DNA of 64,000 nt, taken from NCBI RefSeq assembly GCF_008806775.1, contig NZ_WAEM01000001.1:372001-436000 (forward strand), given 5' to 3'. The notes under the pieces were generated by a model. It saw nothing but the letters and a program-made list of their open reading frames with translations. It searched no databases and was not told the origin of the DNA. Below, piece after piece: positions 8,180 through 17,956 of the stretch; within the stretch, counting starts at the first letter, position 1; every line of letters starts with the position of its first letter. The translations under genes were made by a program, and so were the position numbers. The DNA is from Flavobacterium luteum (GTDB lineage: Bacteria; Bacteroidota; Bacteroidia; Flavobacteriales; Flavobacteriaceae).

Positions 8180-9841
8180 ATGATTTATCCTAAAATTCCA
8201 CTAGCTCAAAGTATTATTCAAATTTGTTTAACCAAAGGTATAACACAAATTGTCATTTCTCCAGGTTCGAGAAATGCACCTTTAACTTTGGGATTTGTAA
8301 ATAATCCAGATTTTACTTGTTATAGCATTGCTGACGAACGCTGTGCCGCTTTTTTTGCATTGGGAATTGCACAACAACTCAATAAGCCAGTAGCATTGGT
8401 TTGTACTTCGGGTTCTGCTTTATTAAATTATTATCCAGCTTTCGCTGAAGCTTTTTATAGTCAAATTCCATTAGTTGTAATCTCAGCTGATAGGCCGTAC
8501 TCAAAAATTGATATTGGTGATGGGCAAACCATCAGGCAAATGAATGTGTTTCAAAACCATTCGTTGTTTAATGCCAATCTTACTGAAGGCGAATCAAATG
8601 AAAATGATTTTAAGATTAACAAAGCCATAAACATTGCATATACTCAAAAAGGACCAACGCATATCAATGCACCATTTGAAGAACCTTTGTATGAAACGGT
8701 TCGAAAAATGACTGTAGATCCTACGATTTCAGCATTTGCTAAAGTATATAAAACCATAGCGATTGACGACATCATTGCCTACACAAATTTATGGAATTCA
8801 GCTGCAAAAAAATTAATTCTAGTTGGGACAAATGCGCCTAACGAGATCGATGATGAAATTACGAATGCAATTGCTAATGATCCTTCTATAATGGTAATGA
8901 CTGAAACTACATCAAATTGGAATCATCCTACTTTTTTGAATACTATTGATACTATCATAACACCATTTAAAGAGAAAGATTTTAAAGCTTTTCAGCCCGA
9001 TATTTTAATAACTTTTGGCGGAATGATTGTTTCTAAAAGAGTGAAAGCTTTTTTACGACAATATAAACCAAAACACCACTGGCATATAGATCCCCTTAGA
9101 GCCTACAATACTTTTGGCTGTTTAGATCATCATTTTTGGGCGAGTCCAAATGATTTTTTTAATCAAATATTACCTTTTACCAAAACCGTTTTAAGTGATT
9201 ATTTTGACAAAGGAAAGGCCTTCAAAAAACAACGCCTAATTAAGCATCAAAAATACTTAGATAAAATTCCGTTTTCTGACTTGAAAGCATTTGAAATTAT
9301 ATTGCCGAGTTTACCTAAAAATAGTATGTTGCAATTGAGTAATAGTTCACCCATTCGCTATGCACAATTATTCCCAATAGATTCGAGTATTTCTGTATTT
9401 AGCAATCGTGGAACAAGTGGTATAGACGGCTGTACTTCAACTGCAATTGGAGCCGCAGTAATTAGCAAACAGCAAACGGTTTTAATCACGGGCGATATAG
9501 GTTTTTTATACGATAGTAATGGACTATGGAATGAATACATACCAAAAAACTTCAAAATCATTCTTATTAATAATGGTGGTGGAGGAATTTTTAGAATTTT
9601 ACCGGGACATCAAGAAACCAAAGTATACAATACTTTTTTCGAAACAGCACATTGCCATACTGCCGAACATTTGGCAAAAATGTATGGTTTTGAATATTCA
9701 ATTGCCAGTGATGCAGAAAGTTTAACTTCAGCTTTAAATGCATTATACAGCCAAAATGAAAAGCCAAGCATTCTAGAAGTTTTTACACCAACATTACAGA
9801 ATGATAAGATATTGTTGCAGTATTTTAAGGAGTTAGTGTAA
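8180..9841 (+). CDS. menD: 2-succinyl-5-enolpyruvyl-6-hydroxy-3-cyclohexene-1-carboxylate synthase
   Basis: Thiamine-diphosphate enzyme of menaquinone synthesis: condenses isochorismate with the succinic semialdehyde unit derived from 2-oxoglutarate. 553 residues, family-typical. N-terminal VISPGSRNAPLTLGF and DERCAAFFALGIA match the MenD signature; the ThDP/Mg-binding motif is GDIGFLYDSNGLWN (about 438-451), followed by INNGGGGIFRILPG. menB lies about 1 kb downstream with a CvfB-like gene between, an arrangement consistent with a shared menaquinone locus. Confidence 0.96.
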   Translation: MIYPKIPLAQSIIQICLTKGITQIVISPGSRNAPLTLGFVNNPDFTCYSIADERCAAFFALGIAQQLNKPVALVCTSGSALLNYYPAFAEAFYSQIPLVVISADRPYSKIDIGDGQTIRQMNVFQNHSLFNANLTEGESNENDFKINKAINIAYTQKGPTHINAPFEEPLYETVRKMTVDPTISAFAKVYKTIAIDDIIAYTNLWNSAAKKLILVGTNAPNEIDDEITNAIANDPSIMVMTETTSNWNHPTFLNTIDTIITPFKEKDFKAFQPDILITFGGMIVSKRVKAFLRQYKPKHHWHIDPLRAYNTFGCLDHHFWASPNDFFNQILPFTKTVLSDYFDKGKAFKKQRLIKHQKYLDKIPFSDLKAFEIILPSLPKNSMLQLSNSSPIRYAQLFPIDSSISVFSNRGTSGIDGCTSTAIGAAVISKQQTVLITGDIGFLYDSNGLWNEYIPKNFKIILINNGGGGIFRILPGHQETKVYNTFFETAHCHTAEHLAKMYGFEYSIASDAESLTSALNALYSQNEKPSILEVFTPTLQNDKILLQYFKELV

Positions 9842-9893
9842 TTTGTTTTTATCGCAATAAACGAATAATTCTAAAACTTTGAATTCCTCTTTG

Positions 9894-9901
9894 TACCTTT
9901 G
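9894..9901 (+). promoter_or_regulatory. Possible Bacteroidota -7 promoter element
   Basis: TACCTTTG fits the TAnnTTTG consensus, 30 bp before the CvfB-like start codon. No -33 TTTG at ideal spacing was found, so support is moderate. Confidence 0.4.
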
Positions 9902-9930
9902 CATTTCAGAACCTTTGCAACTTATACGAA

Positions 9931-10791
9931 ATGATTGAAATAGGAAAATACAATACACTAACCATATTACGAGATACTAAAGTAGGATTGTTTTTAGGAA
10001 ATCCAACCGCTGACCCAGAAGGTATTCACGACATACTTTTACCTAATAAATACGTTCCTAACGAATTTGAAATAGGCGAGGAGCTTATCGTTTTTGTTTA
10101 TTTAGACCACGAAGAGCGTCCTGTAGCCACAACATTAGAGCCTTATATTTTATTAAATGAATTTGCACTTTTAAGGGTAAATTATGTCAATCAAGTGGGT
10201 GCTTTTATGGATTGGGGAATGGAGAAAGACATTCTTGTTCCGTTTAAAGAGCAAGCTCGACCAATGGAAAAAGGCAAACGCTATCTCGTTTATTTGTATA
10301 TGGACGAAAAAACCAATCGATTAGTGGCCTCAAGCAAAACCAATCAGTTTTTAAACAATGATACCCTAACGGTTGAAAAAGGGGAAGAAGTAGATTTAAT
10401 CGTTTCGCATATTACTGAAATTGGTATTAACGTCATCATCAACGAAAAATACAAAGGATTGGTTTATAAAGATGAAGTATATGACGATTCCATTCGTACT
10501 GGAGATAGAATGCGTGGTTATATCAAAACAATACGTCCTGATAATAAAATAGATGTTTCTTTTCAAATACAAGGGTATTTGAATATCGAACCCAATGCCC
10601 AAATTATTTTGGATGAACTAAGAGCAAGTCGTGGTTTTTTGCGTTTGAATGACAATTCGCATCCTGAAGACATCAAAACGGTATTGAAAATGAGTAAGAA
10701 AACTTTTAAAAAAGCAATTGGTTCTTTGTATAAAGACAAACAAATTGAGATAAAAGAAGATGGTATTTACTTGATTCAAAATGCAGATTAA
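9931..10791 (+). CDS. CvfB-like S1 RNA-binding protein
   Basis: 286 residues, matching the CvfB/YitL family: successive S1-type OB folds (MIEIGKYNTLTILRDTKVGLFL; LLRVNYVNQVGAFMDWGME; VSHITEIGINVIINEKYKGLVY; GYIKTIRPDNKIDVSFQ) and a C-terminal winged-helix-like end (LKMSKKTFKKAIGSLYKDKQI). CvfB proteins bind RNA and influence virulence or stress gene expression in Firmicutes; the role in flavobacteria is not established. Between menD and menB, 18-30 bp from the menB start. Confidence 0.9.
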   Translation: MIEIGKYNTLTILRDTKVGLFLGNPTADPEGIHDILLPNKYVPNEFEIGEELIVFVYLDHEERPVATTLEPYILLNEFALLRVNYVNQVGAFMDWGMEKDILVPFKEQARPMEKGKRYLVYLYMDEKTNRLVASSKTNQFLNNDTLTVEKGEEVDLIVSHITEIGINVIINEKYKGLVYKDEVYDDSIRTGDRMRGYIKTIRPDNKIDVSFQIQGYLNIEPNAQIILDELRASRGFLRLNDNSHPEDIKTVLKMSKKTFKKAIGSLYKDKQIEIKEDGIYLIQNAD

Positions 10792-10820
10792 TTTTTTGAA
10801 CACTATAATTGAGATTTAAA

Positions 10821-11657
10821 ATGATAGATTGGAAAACCGTAAGAGAATTTGAAGATATAACCTATAAAAAATGCAATGGTGTAGCCCGTATTGCTTTTAA
10901 TCGTCCTGATGTGCGCAATGCTTTTCGTCCAAAAACTACTTCAGAATTATATGCCGCATTTTATGATGCTCAAGAGGATACTTCTATAGGAGTGGTTTTG
11001 CTTTCTGCCGAAGGACCTTCTTCTAAAGACGGAATATACTCTTTTTGTAGCGGTGGCGATCAAAATGCACGTGGTCATCAAGGATATGTTGGAGAAGATG
11101 GTCAACACCGATTAAATATTCTTGAAGTGCAACGCCTTATTCGGTTTATGCCAAAAGTTGTTATTGCAGTCGTTCCGGGTTGGGCAGTTGGTGGCGGACA
11201 CAGTTTGCATGTAGTTTGTGATTTGACATTAGCGAGCAAAGAACATGCAATTTTTAAACAAACGGATGCCGATGTAACTAGTTTTGATGGCGGTTACGGT
11301 TCGGCTTATTTGGCTAAAATGGTGGGTCAGAAAAAAGCTAGAGAAATTTTCTTTTTAGGTCGTAATTATTCTGCACAAGATGCTATGGATATGGGAATGG
11401 TAAATGCTGTAATTCCGCATGCTGAGCTAGAGGATACTGCTTATGAATGGGCACAGGAAATTTTGCAAAAATCACCAACTTCTATAAAAATGCTAAAATT
11501 TGCAATGAATCTTACTGATGATGGTATGGTTGGACAACAAGTATTTGCTGGCGAAGCGACTAGATTAGCTTATATGACTGAGGAAGCCAAAGAAGGACGA
11601 AATGCCTTTTTAGAAAAACGGAAACCAAATTTTGGGGAGAATAAATGGTTGCCGTAA
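10821..11657 (+). CDS. menB: 1,4-dihydroxy-2-naphthoyl-CoA synthase
   Basis: Crotonase-fold enzyme that closes the naphthoquinone ring from o-succinylbenzoyl-CoA in menaquinone synthesis. 278 residues from the ATG at 10821; a TTG four codons upstream is open but less likely. Diagnostic features: IAFNRPDVRNAFRPKTTSEL, oxyanion-hole loop SFCSGGDQNARGHQGY, AVVPGWAVGGGHSLHVVCD, DADVTSFDGGYGSAYLA with the catalytic Asp/Tyr region, and the C-terminal EKRKPNF. It belongs functionally with menD. Confidence 0.96.
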   Translation: MIDWKTVREFEDITYKKCNGVARIAFNRPDVRNAFRPKTTSELYAAFYDAQEDTSIGVVLLSAEGPSSKDGIYSFCSGGDQNARGHQGYVGEDGQHRLNILEVQRLIRFMPKVVIAVVPGWAVGGGHSLHVVCDLTLASKEHAIFKQTDADVTSFDGGYGSAYLAKMVGQKKAREIFFLGRNYSAQDAMDMGMVNAVIPHAELEDTAYEWAQEILQKSPTSIKMLKFAMNLTDDGMVGQQVFAGEATRLAYMTEEAKEGRNAFLEKRKPNFGENKWLP

Positions 11658-11747
11658 TTTTATTTATGTTACAAATTCACTTTCATTTTATTATTAAATA
11701 ATTGAACAGCTAAATTTCTTATATTTATTCTCCAAAAATCATTACTT

Positions 11748-12983
11748 GTGAGTCAAATCAATAAACTAAAAATATTAAACGATCCTATTTACGGATTCAT
11801 AACTCTACCCAATACCTTACTTTACGATTTAATTCAGCATCCTTATTTTCAGCGGTTGCGACGCATCTCTCAAATGGGAATGTCCTATTTGGTTTACCCT
11901 GGCGCACATCATACCCGGTTTCATCATGCTTTAGGATGCATGCATATTATGCAAAAAGCCATAGAAGTTTTACGTTTTAAAGGCGTTTCAATTTCTAAAG
12001 ACGAAGAAAATGCGTTGTTTATTGCTATTTTATTACACGATATTGGTCATGGCCCTTTTTCGCATGCTATGGAACACAGTATTGTAGAAAATGTAAATCA
12101 CGAATCCATATCATTACTTTTCATGGAAAAACTCAATGAAGAGTTTGACGGAAAGTTAGCTTTGGCAATTCAAATATTTAAAGGGGATTACAATAGAAAG
12201 TTCATGTTGCAACTTATTTCCAGTCAGTTAGATATGGATAGAATGGATTATCTGAAACGCGATAGTTTTTATACTGGTGTGGCTGAAGGTAACATCAATT
12301 CTGATCGATTGATACAAATGATGAACGTTGTTGATGATGTATTGGTAATTGAAGAAAAAGGAATCTACTCGGTTGAGAAGTTCCTAATGGCCAGACGATT
12401 AATGTATTGGCAAGCTTATTTACATAAAACCAGTCTGGTAGCCGAATTAATCTTGACAAAGGTTTTAAAAAGAGCCAAGGAGTTGACTCAAAAGGGTATT
12501 ATTTTGCCTTGCAGCAAGCCTTTATTGTTTTTTATGCAAAATAAAGTCGAGTTAAATGACTTTGATGGTATTGTTTTGAATGAATTCTCTCAATTAGATG
12601 ATTATGATATTATTAGCGCTTTAAAAAATTGGCAACATAACGACGATTTTATTCTAAGTTCATTAAGCAAAATGATTATCAATAGAGATTTACTTAAAGT
12701 TAAATTAAGTAGTGAGAAGTTTCCTATTGAAGAAATCCAGCAACTATTCGATCGATTTTCAAAAGAGAATGCTATTTCACAACAAGATGCTCATTATTTT
12801 ATTTTCAAAGGAAAAATCAAGAACCAAGCCTATAGCAAAGAGGCTGAACCTATTCGAATTTTAAAGAAAGATAAGACAATAGAAGATGTAGTTGAAGCAT
12901 CCGATCAGTTAAATTTAAAAGCATTATCAAAATCAGTAATCAAATATTATATTTGTTTTCCAAAACAACTACTCGAAAAGTAG
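11748..12983 (+). CDS. HD-domain phosphohydrolase (dNTPase-like)
   Basis: 411 residues from a GTG start. HD superfamily metal ligands are present: HTRFHHALGC (His59/His60), HDIGHGPFSHAMEH (His97-Asp98, His101) and LDMDRMDYLKRDSFYTG (downstream Asp). The fold and length match YdhJ/COG1078 proteins related to dGTPases; the substrate (dNTP or another nucleotide) is not established. Stand-alone gene before the lpx block. Confidence 0.9.
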   Translation: MSQINKLKILNDPIYGFITLPNTLLYDLIQHPYFQRLRRISQMGMSYLVYPGAHHTRFHHALGCMHIMQKAIEVLRFKGVSISKDEENALFIAILLHDIGHGPFSHAMEHSIVENVNHESISLLFMEKLNEEFDGKLALAIQIFKGDYNRKFMLQLISSQLDMDRMDYLKRDSFYTGVAEGNINSDRLIQMMNVVDDVLVIEEKGIYSVEKFLMARRLMYWQAYLHKTSLVAELILTKVLKRAKELTQKGIILPCSKPLLFFMQNKVELNDFDGIVLNEFSQLDDYDIISALKNWQHNDDFILSSLSKMIINRDLLKVKLSSEKFPIEEIQQLFDRFSKENAISQQDAHYFIFKGKIKNQAYSKEAEPIRILKKDKTIEDVVEASDQLNLKALSKSVIKYYICFPKQLLEK

Positions 12984-13105
12984 TAACTAAAATCTATTTT
13001 TTATATTTTTGTCAATGTTAAATAGGCCAATCTGCTTTTTCATATTGTAATAAAACCTAATTTACTTGGTTTGATTTAAAATATAGGAAAGTATTATACA
13101 TTAAA

Positions 13106-14134
13106 ATGAAATTTACTGCAGAACAAATAGCGGGTATTTTAGAAGGAGAAATTGTAGGCAACCCTATGGTTGAAGTCTTTAGGTTGTCTAAAATTGAAGA
13201 AGGAACTTTAGGTTCGCTTACATTTTTGTCCAATCCAAAATATTTAAATTATATTTATACTACACAAGCCTCTGTAACGATAGTAAACAACACATTTATT
13301 CCTGAAAACGACTTAACAACAACGCTAATTAAAGTTGAAGATGCCTATCAGGCATTCTCAAAGTTATTAGAATATTACAATCATGTAAAAAACAATAAGA
13401 GCGGAATCGAACAACCTTCGGTAATTTCTGAAAATGTTAAATATGGTTCTGAATTGTATTTGGGAAGTTTTAGTTATATAGGTAACAACGTTGTTTTAGG
13501 AGATAATGTCAAAATTTATCCCAATTGTTTCGTAGGTGACAATGTAATAATAGGGGATAATGTAACGATTTTTGCTGGAGCAAAAGTGTTTTCAGAAACA
13601 ATAATTGGTAATAATTGTGCTATTTATTCAGGTGCGATAATTGGTTCTGACGGTTTTGGCTTTGCACCGCACGCCGATGGAACTTATTCGAAAATTCCTC
13701 AAATAGGAAATGTAATTATCGAAGATAATGTAGATATTGGTTCTTGCACAACTATTGATAGAGCCACAATGGGTTCTACAATCATTAGAAAAGGAGTAAA
13801 GTTAGACAACCAAATTCAAGTGGCGCATAACGTAGAAATAGGGGAAAATACCGTAATTGCAGCGCAAACAGGAATTGCAGGTTCTACAAAAATCGGTAAA
13901 AATTGCATGATTGGAGGTCAAGTGGGTTTTGCAGGACATTTAACTATTGGTAATAATGTTCGCATACAAGCACAATCAGGAGTAGGCAGAAACGTAAAAG
14001 ACGGAGAGGTATTACAAGGCAGCCCTACATTTGGGTATACTGAGTTTAGCAAATCGTATGTTCATTTTAAAAATTTACCTAAAATTATTTCAGAATTCGA
14101 GGAATTAAAAAAAACTATAAATAATAAAGATTAA
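13106..14134 (+). CDS. lpxD: UDP-3-O-(3-hydroxyacyl)glucosamine N-acyltransferase
   Basis: Third step of lipid A synthesis, adding the N-linked 3-hydroxyacyl chain. 342 residues: N-terminal uridine-binding domain ([20 protein letters not shown]), then about ten left-handed beta-helix hexapeptide repeats, with [20 protein letters not shown] and the catalytic-His region [25 protein letters not shown], ending in a C-terminal helix ([11 protein letters not shown]). Three bases separate it from the lpxC-fabZ gene. Start ATG agrees with the family. Confidence 0.96.
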   Translation: MKFTAEQIAGILEGEIVGNPMVEVFRLSKIEEGTLGSLTFLSNPKYLNYIYTTQASVTIVNNTFIPENDLTTTLIKVEDAYQAFSKLLEYYNHVKNNKSGIEQPSVISENVKYGSELYLGSFSYIGNNVVLGDNVKIYPNCFVGDNVIIGDNVTIFAGAKVFSETIIGNNCAIYSGAIIGSDGFGFAPHADGTYSKIPQIGNVIIEDNVDIGSCTTIDRATMGSTIIRKGVKLDNQIQVAHNVEIGENTVIAAQTGIAGSTKIGKNCMIGGQVGFAGHLTIGNNVRIQAQSGVGRNVKDGEVLQGSPTFGYTEFSKSYVHFKNLPKIISEFEELKKTINNKD

Positions 14135-14137
14135 GCT

Positions 14138-15526
14138 ATGGTTAAACAAAAAACCATCAAGAGTGAAATTTCTCTTATTGGAGTTGGACTTCACACTGGA
14201 AAAGAAGTAAAAGTAACTTTTAAACCAGCACCAGTAAATAATGGTTATACTTTTGTTCGTGTCGATTTAGAAGGTAGCCCAATTATTGAAGCGGATGCTA
14301 ACTATGTTGTAAATACACAACGTGGCACAAATTTAGAAAAATTAGGTGTGAAAATTCAAACTCCGGAGCACGTTTTAGCTGCTTTTGTAGGATGTGATGT
14401 CGATAATGTAATTATTGAATTAGATGCCTCTGAATTGCCTATCATGGATGGTTCAGCTAAATTTTTTGTCGAAGCTATTGAAAAAGTTGGAGTTGAAGAA
14501 CAAGACGCTAAAAGAAACGTATATGTCGTAAAAGAAATTATTTCATTTACAGATGAAGCTACTGGAAGCGAAATTATTTTAATGCCAAGTGATGAATATC
14601 AAGTAACTGCAATGGTCGATTTTGGGACTAAAGTATTAGGGACTCAAAATGCTAATCTTAAAAACATTGCCGATTTTAAAACTGAAATTGCAGATTCTAG
14701 AACGTTTAGTTTCCTTCACGAATTAGAAGCACTCTTAGACGAAGGTTTAATAAAAGGAGGTGACTTAAACAATGCGATAGTCTATGTTGATAAAGAAATT
14801 TCGGAGAAAACCATGAATCATTTAAAAGTGGCATTCGGAAAAGAAGATATTTCAGTAAAACCAAATGGCATTTTAGATAATTTGACATTGCATTACCCAA
14901 ACGAAGCGGCGAGACATAAATTATTAGATGTTATAGGCGATTTAGCGCTTATTGGATCAAGGATTCAAGGAAAAGTAATTGCTAATAAACCCGGACATTT
15001 TGTAAATACGCAGTTTGCTAAAAAAATGTCTAAAATTATTAAAATTGAACAACGAAATCAAATTCCTTATTACGATTTACATAAAGAACCATTGATGGAT
15101 ATTCATAAAATCATGAGTATCTTGCCACATCGTCCTCCATTCTTATTTATTGACAGAATTATAGAAATGTCTGAAAGCCATGTAGTTGGAATGAAGAATG
15201 TAACTATGAATGAAAGTTTTTTTGTTGGGCATTTTCCAGAAGCACCAGTAATGCCTGGAGTTATTATTGTAGAAGCGATGGCTCAAACTGGAGGGATACT
15301 GGTTTTAAGCACCGTTCCTGACCCAGAAAATTACCTGACTTTTTTCATGAAAATTGATAATGTTAAGTTCAAAAACAAAGTATTGCCTGGAGATACTTTA
15401 ATATTCAAATGTGATTTGATTACACCTATTCGAAGAGGTATTTGTCACATGCAAGCAAATGCCTATGCTAATGGAAAGTTAGTAGCTCAAGCCGAATTGA
15501 TGGCGCAAATCGCAAGAAAACAATAA
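14138..15526 (+). CDS. lpxC-fabZ: Bifunctional LpxC deacetylase / FabZ-type 3-hydroxyacyl-ACP dehydratase
   Basis: 462-residue fusion characteristic of Bacteroidota. Residues 1 to about 300 are LpxC, the zinc-dependent UDP-3-O-acyl-GlcNAc deacetylase that commits lipid A synthesis: zinc ligands appear in TPEHVLAAF and HKLLDVIGDLAL. Residues about 315-462 are FabZ, a hotdog dehydratase: LPHRPPFLFIDRI and FVGHFPEAPVMPGVIIVEAM with catalytic His and Glu. Joining them links the two pathways that share the 3-hydroxyacyl-ACP pool. Followed 10 bp later by lpxA. Confidence 0.97.
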   Translation: MVKQKTIKSEISLIGVGLHTGKEVKVTFKPAPVNNGYTFVRVDLEGSPIIEADANYVVNTQRGTNLEKLGVKIQTPEHVLAAFVGCDVDNVIIELDASELPIMDGSAKFFVEAIEKVGVEEQDAKRNVYVVKEIISFTDEATGSEIILMPSDEYQVTAMVDFGTKVLGTQNANLKNIADFKTEIADSRTFSFLHELEALLDEGLIKGGDLNNAIVYVDKEISEKTMNHLKVAFGKEDISVKPNGILDNLTLHYPNEAARHKLLDVIGDLALIGSRIQGKVIANKPGHFVNTQFAKKMSKIIKIEQRNQIPYYDLHKEPLMDIHKIMSILPHRPPFLFIDRIIEMSESHVVGMKNVTMNESFFVGHFPEAPVMPGVIIVEAMAQTGGILVLSTVPDPENYLTFFMKIDNVKFKNKVLPGDTLIFKCDLITPIRRGICHMQANAYANGKLVAQAELMAQIARKQ

Positions 15527-15536
15527 AGAAAAGAAC

Positions 15537-16322
15537 ATGAATCAACCTTTAGCATACGTTCATCCGGGATCAAAAATAGCCAAAAATGTAGTAATAGAGC
15601 CTTTTACAACCATTCATAACAACGTAATCATTGGTGATGGAACTTGGATAGGTTCTAATGTAACCATTATGGAAGGCGCTAGAATAGGAAAAAATTGTAA
15701 TATTTTTCCAGGAGCAGTTATTTCGGCGGTTCCACAAGATCTAAAATTTGGAGGAGAAGATTCTCTAGCTATAATTGGTGACAATTGTACCATTAGAGAA
15801 TGTGTAACTATTAATAGAGGAACAATTGCCTCAGGACAAACTCTCATTGGAAATAATTGCTTAATAATGGCAGCAGCACACGTGGCTCACGATTGCATAG
15901 TTGGCGATAATTCTATTATTGTTAATGGTGTTTTATTAGGAGGGCATGTTACGATAGGTAAATATGCGGTTATTGGCGGTTTAGCAGCCATTCATCAATT
16001 TATATCAATTGGTGATCATGCTATGGTTTCTGGAGGGTCTTTGGTTAGAAAAGACGTTCCCCCATATACTAAAGCCGCAAAAGAGCCCTTGTCTTATGTT
16101 GGTATCAATTCAGTTGGATTAAGAAGAAGAGGATTTACATCTGAAAAAATACGAGAAATTCAAGATATTTATAGAATTCTGTATCAAAAAAATTACAACA
16201 ACACTCAAGCAATAGGAATTATCGAAGCAGAAATGGAAGCAACACCAGAACGTGACGAGATTTTAGATTTTATCAGAAACTCATCAAGAGGAGTAATGAA
16301 AGGCTATTCGGGGAATTATTAA
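15537..16322 (+). CDS. lpxA: Acyl-ACP--UDP-N-acetylglucosamine O-acyltransferase
   Basis: First step of lipid A synthesis. 261 residues, usual LpxA length. Left-handed beta-helix of hexapeptide repeats from AKNVVIEPFTTIHNNVIIGD to about 185; the catalytic-His segment IMAAAHVAHDCIVGDN and the C-terminal INSVGLRRRGFTSEKI block are diagnostic. Cotranscribed with lpxD and lpxC-fabZ. Confidence 0.96.
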   Translation: MNQPLAYVHPGSKIAKNVVIEPFTTIHNNVIIGDGTWIGSNVTIMEGARIGKNCNIFPGAVISAVPQDLKFGGEDSLAIIGDNCTIRECVTINRGTIASGQTLIGNNCLIMAAAHVAHDCIVGDNSIIVNGVLLGGHVTIGKYAVIGGLAAIHQFISIGDHAMVSGGSLVRKDVPPYTKAAKEPLSYVGINSVGLRRRGFTSEKIREIQDIYRILYQKNYNNTQAIGIIEAEMEATPERDEILDFIRNSSRGVMKGYSGNY

Positions 16323-16345
16323 AAAAATATTTAATGGGTTATTCG

Positions 16346-16359
16346 TTGATTCGAATCAA
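16346..16359. repeat. Perfect 14-bp palindrome between lpxA and efp
   Basis: TTGATTCGAATCAA is fully self-complementary, 96 bp before the efp start. It could be an operator or a short hairpin; no T-run follows. Confidence 0.4.
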
Positions 16360-16454
16360 TAAATATTAAAATCAACACGTCAAAAAAATAGAAGATGGGT
16401 TCTTTATTCATGAATCATAAATCTAAAAATATAAATCTAAAATCATAAATTATA

Positions 16455-17018
16455 ATGGCATCAACATCAGATATTAAAAACGGATTGTGCATAAAATACA
16501 ACAACGATATTTATAAAATTATTGAATTTCTTCATGTTAAACCAGGGAAAGGACCTGCTTTTGTTAGAACAAAGCTCAAAAGTCTTTCTAATGGTAAAGT
16601 ACTAGACAATACTTTTTCTGCGGGCCATAAAATTGAAGAAGTTCGAGTAGAGAATCATAAATTTCAGTTTTTATATCCAGAAGGCGATTTATTTCATTTT
16701 ATGAATGTAGAATCTTTCGAGCAAATCTCTTTAAACAAAAGTATTCTTGATTCTCCTGAATTGTTAAAAGAAGGAGAAAACGTAATGGTAAGCATTAATA
16801 CAGAAACCGATTTACCTCTTTCAGTAGATATGCCCGCTTCTGTAGTTTTAGAAGTGACCTATGCGGAACCAGGAGTAAAAGGAAATACGGCTACAAATGC
16901 TACAAAATCGGCAACTGTTGAAACAGGTGCTACTATAAACGTTCCTTTATTTATTAATGAAGGCGATAAAATCAAAATTGATACCTCCAACGGGAATTAT
17001 ATGGAACGCGTTAAGTAA
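16455..17018 (+). CDS. efp: Translation elongation factor P
   Basis: 187 residues, three beta-barrel domains. Relieves ribosome stalling at polyproline. KPGKGPAFVRTKLKSLSNGK carries the tip lysine in the domain I loop; the C-terminal signature GDKIKIDTSNGNYMERVK matches the EF-P family. Seven bases before the second lpxD-like gene. Position inside an lpx block is common in flavobacteria. Confidence 0.96.
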   Translation: MASTSDIKNGLCIKYNNDIYKIIEFLHVKPGKGPAFVRTKLKSLSNGKVLDNTFSAGHKIEEVRVENHKFQFLYPEGDLFHFMNVESFEQISLNKSILDSPELLKEGENVMVSINTETDLPLSVDMPASVVLEVTYAEPGVKGNTATNATKSATVETGATINVPLFINEGDKIKIDTSNGNYMERVK

Positions 17019-17024
17019 TGTAAT

Positions 17025-17954
17025 ATGAAATTTCCAAAAGTTCATTCTTTAGAAGAAATAGCCAATTTGTTGAATTGCGAATTTGTAGGTGACAGAAACT
17101 TTTCCGTTTATGGCATGAACGAAATTCATGTGGTTGAGCCAGGAGATATTGTTTTTGTAGATCATCCAAAATATTATGATAAAGCACTACAATCTGACGC
17201 TACAATAGTTTTAATAAACAAAAAAGTATATTGTCCTGATGGCAAAGCGTTATTAATTTCTGATGATCCTTTTAGAGATTTCAATACCTTAACGAGACAT
17301 TTCAAGCCTTTTCAGTTTTCTAATACTTCAATTGCTTCTTCTGCTAAAATAGGGGAAGGAACTGTAATTCAGCCAAATACTTTTGTTGGAAATAATGTTG
17401 TTATTGGAAAAAATTGTTTGATTCATTCAAATGTTTCCATATACGATCATACTATTATTGGTGATAATGTTATTATTCATGCAGGAACTATTTTGGGTGC
17501 CGATGCTTTTTATTATAAAAAACGACCAGATGGTTTTGACCAATTAGTTTCTGGCGGAAGAGTGGTTATTGAAAACAATGTAGGTATTGGAGCTCTTTGC
17601 ACTATTGATAAAGGAGTTACTGGCGATACTACTATTGGTGAAGGAACCAAAATAGACAATCAAGTACATGTAGGACACGATACGGTTATTGGAAAAAAAT
17701 GCCTTATCGCCTCCCAAACTGGAATTGCAGGTTGCGTAATTATAGAAGATGAGGTTACGCTCTGGGGACAAGTTGGTACCACTAGCGGAATAACCATTGG
17801 AACAAAAGCCATAATTATGGGGCAAACTGGAGTCACCAAATCGGTTGAAGGCGGAAAATCGTATTTTGGAACTCCTATACAGGAATCGAGAGAAAAACTC
17901 AAACAATTGGCTAATATTAAAAAAATCCCTGAGATTTTAAATAAACTAAAATAA
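17025..17954 (+). CDS. LpxD-like UDP-3-O-acylglucosamine N-acyltransferase, second paralogue
   Basis: 309 residues with an LpxD-type N-terminal domain (VHSLEEIANLLNCEFVGD, VEPGDIVFVDHPKYYDKAL) and a hexapeptide beta-helix (VIGKNCLIHSNVSIYDHTII; GADAFYYKKRPDGFDQL; IDNQVHVGHDTVIGKKCLIA). The HVGHD segment carries the His expected for catalysis. It is shorter than and clearly different from the LpxD at 13106, so it may acylate a different sugar nucleotide or chain length. That specificity is inference. Tight spacing with efp and the NTF2-like gene indicates cotranscription. Confidence 0.88.
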   Translation: MKFPKVHSLEEIANLLNCEFVGDRNFSVYGMNEIHVVEPGDIVFVDHPKYYDKALQSDATIVLINKKVYCPDGKALLISDDPFRDFNTLTRHFKPFQFSNTSIASSAKIGEGTVIQPNTFVGNNVVIGKNCLIHSNVSIYDHTIIGDNVIIHAGTILGADAFYYKKRPDGFDQLVSGGRVVIENNVGIGALCTIDKGVTGDTTIGEGTKIDNQVHVGHDTVIGKKCLIASQTGIAGCVIIEDEVTLWGQVGTTSGITIGTKAIIMGQTGVTKSVEGGKSYFGTPIQESREKLKQLANIKKIPEILNKLK

Positions 17955-17956
17955 TT

